NCBI GenBank assembly: GCA_910587495.1
Contig: CAJUMT010000068.1
Span: 1-15,567, forward strand
Direction of reading: 5' to 3'
Source: an uncultured Lachnospiraceae bacterium
Lineage (GTDB): Bacteria; Bacillota_A; Clostridia; Lachnospirales; Lachnospiraceae
Length of the DNA: 15,567 bases
Below are positions 13,433 through 15,567 of this stretch, piece by piece; the first letter of the stretch is position 1; the number at the start of each line of letters is the position of its first letter. Position numbers and translations under genes: made by a program. The notes under the pieces were generated by a model. The model saw only the letters and a list, made by a program, of their open reading frames with translations, made no database searches and was not told the origin of the DNA.

Positions 13433-15463
13433 ATGAACAGGAAAAAAAGCTATCAGCAGGAAATGCTGGAATGGCAATGGAAACAGCTTCGTCTACGAAG
13501 AAAATATGCAAGTACGCCAGCGGGATTTTCTGACAAAGAGGCAGAGAAAGAAGCTGTCCGTCAGTGGAAAAAAGAAGTGGAAATATTTCGCAAAAACTGT
13601 CGGTATGTATTGGAATCCGACGGAACCCTGTCAGCAGAGCCCTTTGCCGGACGGAAAGAGGAGCTTTCTTTGATACGGGAATGCCTTCTGGAACATTCCG
13701 AACCGGTCGTTCTGTATGGGATTGGTGGAATCGGGAAAAGCGCATTGGCGCGGGAATATATGAGAAAATTCCATGCGGAATATGACCATATGCTGTATTT
13801 GTCTTTTCAGACAACTATGCAGAATCTTATTACAGATGATTTTGGCGTACATATATCCTGCCTGCATTATGAAGCGGAAGTATTCAAAAACAGAAGAAAA
13901 TATTTCCGGGTAAAATATGAAATATTATGGAATATCGCGGCAAGAGAAAAAATTCTGATGGTGATAGACGACTGTAATATTGCGCATGACAAGGATATGC
14001 AGATGCTGTTTTCGTTGCCGTGCCACATACTTGTAACCAGCAGGAGGGATCCGGATACATGGGGCGGTTGCCAAAAGATCCATATAAGGGAACTTACCGC
14101 AGAAGAGGAATGGCTTTCTTTTGTAAACTGTTACCGTCCGGAGGGACTTTTGCCGGAAGAGAAAATAAACCTGGATATATACCGCCGAAAAGTGCAGGGG
14201 CACACGCTAATGATGCAGCAGAAACTGCGGAATCCTGAAAGTGATTTCAGCGGGCTTACAGAGTTCCAGAAAAATCTCTTTCGGAAACTGTCTTTAAAAA
14301 AAGAGGAAAAAACAGCAATGGCCTGTCTGTCTATTATGCCGATACAGGGAATTCCTAAAAAGATGTTCCGGCAGATATCCGGCGTGGCAGAACCTGTGCT
14401 GGAACGTCTGGAATACTATGTCCTAGTTCAGCATATATGGAACGCCGATTATGAGGACGAAATGCTTTTCCTTCACCCAATCATCGCAAAAGCAGCAAAG
14501 AATGTATTTCATCCTTCCGCAGAGAACTGCCAGCATATGATCCGCGGAATGCAGATGCTGTTAGACGACGGGAAAGGACACAATACCTGGAACAGGACGC
14601 TGTGGGAGAACCAGCGTCTGGAAGCGTATGTGTTTGCGTTTTGCAAAGCGTTTCCCAGGCCGGTTCCGTGGCTTGCGGATGCCTTTGACGAACTGGCGAC
14701 TTTCCTCTGGATTCATGGTTATTTTCAGGAATCCCAGAAGTATATCACTGCGGTATATCAGTCGGTAAAAGAGTATTATGGAGAATGCCATCAAATCACC
14801 GGACAGATAGCTCTTCGGGTGGCGGCAGTCTACCATAATGCCACGGAGTATGACCTGGGAGAGAAATGGTACTTTACGGCGCTGCATATTCTTGAAAACT
14901 GCCCTGCGCATGACCAGATGCATTTGCTGCATCTTTCGACGGCTTACTGCAAAGTAGCGCGGCAGTTTCGGCATCGCAGCGAGCTTACGCAGGCGGAAGA
15001 AGCTATAGAAAAAGCGCTTTTGTCACTAAAACGGTTTCGGGATGGAATCAATGCAGACCAGTCAGAGCTGTATTATTTCTATACAGCTACGTTACCATAT
15101 TATTTGCTAGAAAAAGGCAAAGTAAAACTGTTGCAGGGTAACCTTCCGGAAGCAGAGCGAATATGCCGGGAAATATTTGCAAAATGTGCAAAAGATATCC
15201 GCCACGGGTTCAGGATCAATGAATTTATGAATTTTTATGTTAAACTCCTGATTGCGAACAAAGAATATGAAAAGGCGGAAAAGCACGCCCGGAAAACGGT
15301 GGAGCGCACGGCTGTTTTCAGAGGCAAGTATAGTAAAGATTTGCTGGCTAATAAACAAAAGCTTGAAGCGATCCTGCTTTTGCAGGGAAAGACAGAAGAA
15401 GCACAGAAGATACGGGAGGAACTTGAAATAGAGAAGCAGGATTTTTATATACATGCAAGGTAA
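13433..15463 (+). CDS. STAND (NB-ARC-like) ATPase with C-terminal TPR-like repeats
   Basis: A 676-residue signal-transduction ATPase with several domains. In order these are a basic, helical N-terminus (1-65) with no recognised effector fold; an NB-ARC-like core with Walker A YGIGGIGKS (Lys102) and Walker B ILMVIDD (Asp179, Asp180), plus the sensor-like strand ILVTSRRDP (199-207); a winged-helix-like region (about 275-365) reading FRKLSLKKEEKTAMACLSIM and ending with LHPIIAKAAKNVF; and a helical-repeat region (about 400-670). Repeat units such as SELTQAEEAIEKALLSLKRF and ANKEYEKAEKHARKTVERTA resemble TPRs. The usual GLPLA motif is degenerate (VQGHTLMMQQKL). Such proteins normally oligomerise upon sensing a ligand. 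AGGAAAG precedes the ATG, 12 bases after the MATE stop. No protease, nuclease or TIR domain was found. It may be a regulator rather than a defence protein. Confidence 0.82.
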   Translation: MNRKKSYQQEMLEWQWKQLRLRRKYASTPAGFSDKEAEKEAVRQWKKEVEIFRKNCRYVLESDGTLSAEPFAGRKEELSLIRECLLEHSEPVVLYGIGGIGKSALAREYMRKFHAEYDHMLYLSFQTTMQNLITDDFGVHISCLHYEAEVFKNRRKYFRVKYEILWNIAAREKILMVIDDCNIAHDKDMQMLFSLPCHILVTSRRDPDTWGGCQKIHIRELTAEEEWLSFVNCYRPEGLLPEEKINLDIYRRKVQGHTLMMQQKLRNPESDFSGLTEFQKNLFRKLSLKKEEKTAMACLSIMPIQGIPKKMFRQISGVAEPVLERLEYYVLVQHIWNADYEDEMLFLHPIIAKAAKNVFHPSAENCQHMIRGMQMLLDDGKGHNTWNRTLWENQRLEAYVFAFCKAFPRPVPWLADAFDELATFLWIHGYFQESQKYITAVYQSVKEYYGECHQITGQIALRVAAVYHNATEYDLGEKWYFTALHILENCPAHDQMHLLHLSTAYCKVARQFRHRSELTQAEEAIEKALLSLKRFRDGINADQSELYYFYTATLPYYLLEKGKVKLLQGNLPEAERICREIFAKCAKDIRHGFRINEFMNFYVKLLIANKEYEKAEKHARKTVERTAVFRGKYSKDLLANKQKLEAILLLQGKTEEAQKIREELEIEKQDFYIHAR

Positions 15464-15567
15464 TATAGACGGAATATTATAAAATGTTAATGTTTACTTT
15501 GTTGCCGCGCTTGGCAAATCATGCTAATTTCATATAGGAGATATTGAACAGTTTAGGTAAAAGCGGT
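15464..15567 (+). promoter_or_regulatory. Possible promoter region of a gene beyond the window
   Basis: TTGGCA (15511-15516), 16 bases and TATAGG (15533-15538) could be a weak promoter. A small inverted repeat, TTGCC/GGCAA (15502-15517), overlaps its -35. An AGGAG (15536-15540) is three bases before a TTG that opens a frame to the window edge, but the spacing is too short to call a gene. No terminator for the STAND ATPase gene is seen here. Confidence 0.25.

Noticed and set aside
13433..15463. STAND ATPase as a definite Avs-type antiviral protein
   Set aside because: Avs proteins are far longer and carry a recognisable N-terminal effector; here only about 65 basic residues precede the ATPase core.

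Overview
The window looks like a chromosomal segment from a Gram-positive, low-to-moderate GC member of the Clostridia, most likely Lachnospiraceae. This rests on the gene families (PdaA-type deacetylase, SWIM/SNF2 helicase, ECF sigma factor with a DUF4179-type partner domain, TrpB2), on strong AGGAGG-like ribosome binding sites before most genes, and on SigA-like promoters. No rRNA, tRNA, CRISPR array, transposase or phage gene was seen. The organism call is inference; no database search was run.

Left part (1-2490). The 3' half of a MATE transporter enters from outside the window and ends at a good terminator. A visibly AT-rich GNAT acetyltransferase gene faces it on the minus strand. A short coding-like remnant lies just upstream of that gene. 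Next on the minus strand is a lipoprotein polysaccharide deacetylase of the PdaA (muramic delta-lactam) type with its own near-consensus promoter and terminator.

Middle part (2591-9187). From a divergent promoter, a plus-strand series runs MmcQ/YjbR-like protein, second GNAT acetyltransferase, small MscS-type channel, 1080-residue SWIM/SNF2 helicase, and then an ECF sigma factor. The sigma gene is the oddest object here. Its reading frame passes without a break from sigma region 4 into the extracytoplasmic part of a DUF4179-type anti-sigma partner. The end of the sigma factor and the partner's whole cytoplasmic and membrane part are absent. A perfect 10-bp inverted repeat, which competes with a second hairpin, sits directly before its ribosome binding site.

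Right part (9221-15567). A stand-alone TrpB2-type tryptophan synthase beta chain has its own extended -10 promoter. A thioredoxin with an unusual CVHC active site and an overlapping thioredoxin reductase form a redox pair. A second, complete MATE transporter follows, preceded by a four-codon overlapping mini-ORF, and 12 bases later comes a STAND (NB-ARC-like) ATPase with C-terminal TPR-like helices. These last four genes have no visible terminator between them and may be one transcript. The final ~100 bases hold only a possible promoter for a gene starting beyond the window.

Most of the window is ordinary housekeeping or accessory content. The parts most worth a second look are the sigma/anti-sigma fusion with its leader hairpins, and the MATE-STAND ATPase pair.
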